Below, piece after piece: positions 4,990-6,489 of a stretch of DNA of 6,489 nt. The stretch is from the NCBI GenBank assembly GCA_016296675.1, contig JAEDIV010000143.1:1-6489 (forward strand), given 5' to 3'. How positions within the stretch are numbered: the first letter of the stretch is position 1; every line of letters begins with the position of its first letter. Source of the stretch: Clostridia bacterium. Its GTDB lineage: Bacteria > Bacillota > Clostridia > Christensenellales > Aristaeellaceae. The notes under the pieces are model-generated. The model worked only from the letters and a program-made list of their open reading frames with translations, had not been told where the DNA came from and did not search any database. Both the position numbers and the translations under genes were made by a program.

Positions 4990-6282
4990 ATGAACAGAAG
5001 CATGATCGCAATCCTGGATCTGGGCAGCACTGAAAACGCAGCCGTCGCGCGCGAAATCCGAGCGCTCGGCATGTACAGCGAAATTTTCGCGCATGATATC
5101 GAGCCTGAAACCCTCAAAAATCTGCCCGGCGTTGTGGGCGTCGTTGTAAACGGCGGCGTGAATAACGTCGTTGACGGCGAGAAAATCGACGTAAATCCCG
5201 GCATCTACGACTTGGGCCTTCCCGTGCTGACTGCCTGCCACGAAGGCAAGCATCCGGCGGATGTCAACGAGTGGCCTGAAGACCGCACGGAAATCCTGAA
5301 CGCCTTCATCGAAAAGACCGGCGCGCCCCGCGACTGGAACATCGAAAACTTCATCGAAGGCGAAATCGAGCTTCTGAGAAAGCAGATTGGCTCCCGTAAA
5401 GTGCTTCTTGCCCTTTCCGGCGGCGTTGACTCCTCTGTTGTTGCCGCCATGCTCATCAAGGCGATCGGTAAGCAGCTTACCTGCGTTCATGTAAACCACG
5501 GCCTGCTCCGTAAGGGCGAGCCCGAAGAAGTTGTTCGCGTATTCGGTCAGGAGCTCGGCGCGAACCTCGTCTATGTCGACGCGGTTGACCGTTTTCTGGA
5601 TAAACTCGCCGGCGTTGCCGATCCTGAAAAGAAGCGCAGGATCATCGGCGGCGAATTCATCCGCGTATTTGAAGAAGAAGCAAGGAAACTTTCCGGCATC
5701 GAGCTTCTCGGTCAGGGCACCATCTATCCCGATATCATCGAGTCCGGAACCAAAACCGCCAAGATGGTCAAGTCCCACCACAATGTGGGCGGCCTTCCCG
5801 AGGATCTGAAGTTCGAGCTCGTAGAACCCCTGAAAATGCTCTTTAAGGACGAAGTCCGCGCCTGCGGAAAAGCGCTCGGCCTTCCGGATTCCATGGTCTA
5901 CCGCCAGCCCTTCCCCGGCCCGGGTCTTGGCGTAAGATGCTTAGGCGCCATCACCCGTGACCGCCTTGAAATCGTCCGCGAAAGCGACGCGATCCTTCGC
6001 GAAGAGTTCAAAAACTTCGGCCTTGAAGGCAAAGTATGGCAGTATTTCACCGCTGTTCCGGATTTCAAGTCCGTAGGCGTCAAAAACCACGCCCGCGCCT
6101 TTGAATATCCCGTCATCATCCGCGCAGTAAACACCATCGACGCCATGACCGCCTCCATCGAAGAGCTCGAATGGCCGGTCCTTCAGAAAATCACCAAGCG
6201 CATCTTAAACGAAGTCCCCGGCTGCTGCAGAGTTCTTTACGACCTCTCGCCCAAGCCCGTGGCGACGATCGAGTGGGAATAA
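4990..6282 (+). CDS. guaA: GMP synthase (GuaA-type) with shortened, degenerate glutaminase domain
   Basis: GuaA makes GMP from XMP, ATP and nitrogen in the cytoplasm. This copy is 430 aa; the usual length is about 510-525. Residues 6-83 follow the start of the class I glutaminase domain (ILDLGS at 8-13, VNGG at 53-56, LPVLTAC ending at Cys83, the nucleophile position). The protein then jumps to KHPADV (87-92), which matches the catalytic His-Pro-Glu segment with Ala90 for Glu, so roughly 90 residues are missing. The synthetase part is complete: P-loop SGGVDSS (143-149), VNHGLLRKGE (168-177), GQGTIYPDIIESG (241-253), KSHHNVGGLP (261-270), PFPGPGLGVR (307-316) and the C-terminal TIEWE. The ATG has a strong ribosome binding site and its own promoter; no stop or frameshift is seen. 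An ammonia-using GMP synthase, or one with a separate glutaminase partner, is the best inference. Confidence 0.88.
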   Translation: MNRSMIAILDLGSTENAAVAREIRALGMYSEIFAHDIEPETLKNLPGVVGVVVNGGVNNVVDGEKIDVNPGIYDLGLPVLTACHEGKHPADVNEWPEDRTEILNAFIEKTGAPRDWNIENFIEGEIELLRKQIGSRKVLLALSGGVDSSVVAAMLIKAIGKQLTCVHVNHGLLRKGEPEEVVRVFGQELGANLVYVDAVDRFLDKLAGVADPEKKRRIIGGEFIRVFEEEARKLSGIELLGQGTIYPDIIESGTKTAKMVKSHHNVGGLPEDLKFELVEPLKMLFKDEVRACGKALGLPDSMVYRQPFPGPGLGVRCLGAITRDRLEIVRESDAILREEFKNFGLEGKVWQYFTAVPDFKSVGVKNHARAFEYPVIIRAVNTIDAMTASIEELEWPVLQKITKRILNEVPGCCRVLYDLSPKPVATIEWE

Positions 6283-6329
6283 TGAACAGCCTCCGTTTTT
6301 CCCAGTAAACACGGGCAAAAGCGGCATTT

Positions 6330-6368
6330 CAAAACAGATTTGATACTGTTTTGATACTGTCATCAAAA
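6330..6368 (+). repeat. Overlapping inverted and direct repeats after guaA
   Basis: CAAAACAG (6330-6337) pairs with CTGTTTTG (6346-6353). TTTTGAT (6349-6355) pairs with ATCAAAA (6362-6368). The two hairpins share bases 6349-6353, so only one can form at a time. The same stretch holds TTGATACTGT twice in tandem (6340-6349 and 6351-6360). It lies in the 3' untranslated region between the stop codon and the terminator. Both stems are A+T rich and may be fortuitous products of the tandem duplication. Confidence 0.4.
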
Positions 6369-6392
6369 TTCCCACAATAATCACACAAGAGG

Positions 6393-6439
6393 AACTCCCT
6401 CCTGTATGAACGCTTATGTTCATGCAGGAGGGAGTTTTT
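6393..6439 (+). terminator. Strong intrinsic terminator of the guaA transcript
   Basis: A 19-bp stem (6393-6411 with 6418-6436) has one G-T wobble and a 6-nt GCTTAT loop, and it runs into a T5 tract at 6435-6439. The lower stem is G+C rich (CTCCCTCCTG with CAGGAGGGAG). It starts 111 nt after the guaA stop and should end this monocistronic unit. Confidence 0.88.
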
Positions 6440-6489
6440 ATGTTTTCGGTTTTCGGTTCGGGAAGGAGTCCTCCATCCATTGGATGTAC
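6440..6489. other. Unassigned window edge after the terminator
   Basis: A frame opens at ATG 6440 and stays open to the window end (about 16 codons). The only possible ribosome binding site is the GGAGG inside the terminator stem. Nothing in the encoded residues is recognisable, and it is probably intergenic. Confidence 0.3.

Noticed and set aside
4975..5781. Open minus-strand frame of 268 codons opposite guaA
   Set aside because: It is antisense to the conserved GuaA sequence with no promoter or ribosome binding site of its own; it is a shadow.
4990..6282. GuaA shortness explained by a frameshift or a wrong start
   Set aside because: The missing residues lie inside the domain, and both flanks align in one frame. 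The DNA between them is simply absent, so neither a frameshift nor a further upstream start can recover them.
6205..6480. Open minus-strand frame of 91 codons at the right edge
   Set aside because: It runs through the strong guaA terminator stem and into the guaA 3' end. No family resemblance or ribosome binding site was seen.
1..6489. CRISPR array, tRNA, rRNA, insertion sequence or phage genes
   Set aside because: No spaced identical repeats, tRNA-like cloverleaf, transposase motifs or phage-type genes were seen anywhere in the window.

Overview
The window is a stretch of bacterial chromosome, a little over half G+C by eye. It probably comes from an anaerobic gut Firmicute of class Clostridia. 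I infer this from the regulator-potABCD gene order, the strong GGAGG-type ribosome binding sites, the style of the GuaA protein and a dispersed-looking double-hairpin repeat. No 16S gene or other taxonomic anchor is present, so the placement is tentative.

Layout. Positions 1-91 hold two back-to-back perfect hairpins that end the leftward operon. Positions 92-4420 are a five-gene operon on the minus strand, read from right to left: a 180-aa XRE-cupin regulator, then potA (ATPase), potB and potC (permeases) and potD (extracellular binding protein). Gaps are 1-19 nt, potB and potC overlap by 4 nt, and the two permeases use the non-ATG starts TTG and GTG. Positions 4421-4989 are a divergent intergenic region of 569 bases. 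It holds a leftward sigma-A-type promoter with a 12-bp palindrome in its spacer, short TTTAGT repeats, a compact double-hairpin repeat at 4631-4680, and a rightward extended -10 promoter. Positions 4990-6282 encode a GMP synthase-type protein on the plus strand. A strong intrinsic terminator at 6393-6439 follows, and the last 50 bases hold nothing I can identify.

How the genes work together. PotABCD make a complete ABC importer for spermidine/putrescine. The co-transcribed regulator resembles the PuuR-type HTH-cupin proteins that sense polyamines or related small molecules, and it probably controls its own operon through the palindrome in its promoter. The guaA-like gene is divergent and has its own promoter and terminator, so it is a separate transcription unit.

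The most notable item is this GuaA. The ATP-pyrophosphatase and dimerisation domains look complete, but the N-terminal glutamine amidotransferase domain is about half its usual size. The conserved sequence runs up to the nucleophile cysteine position and then jumps almost directly to a degenerate version of the catalytic His-Pro-Glu segment, with Ala in place of Glu. The frame is intact and the expression signals are strong, so this looks like an established glutaminase-deficient form rather than a pseudogene. PotD also lacks the lipobox cysteine expected for a binding protein in a Gram-positive cell.
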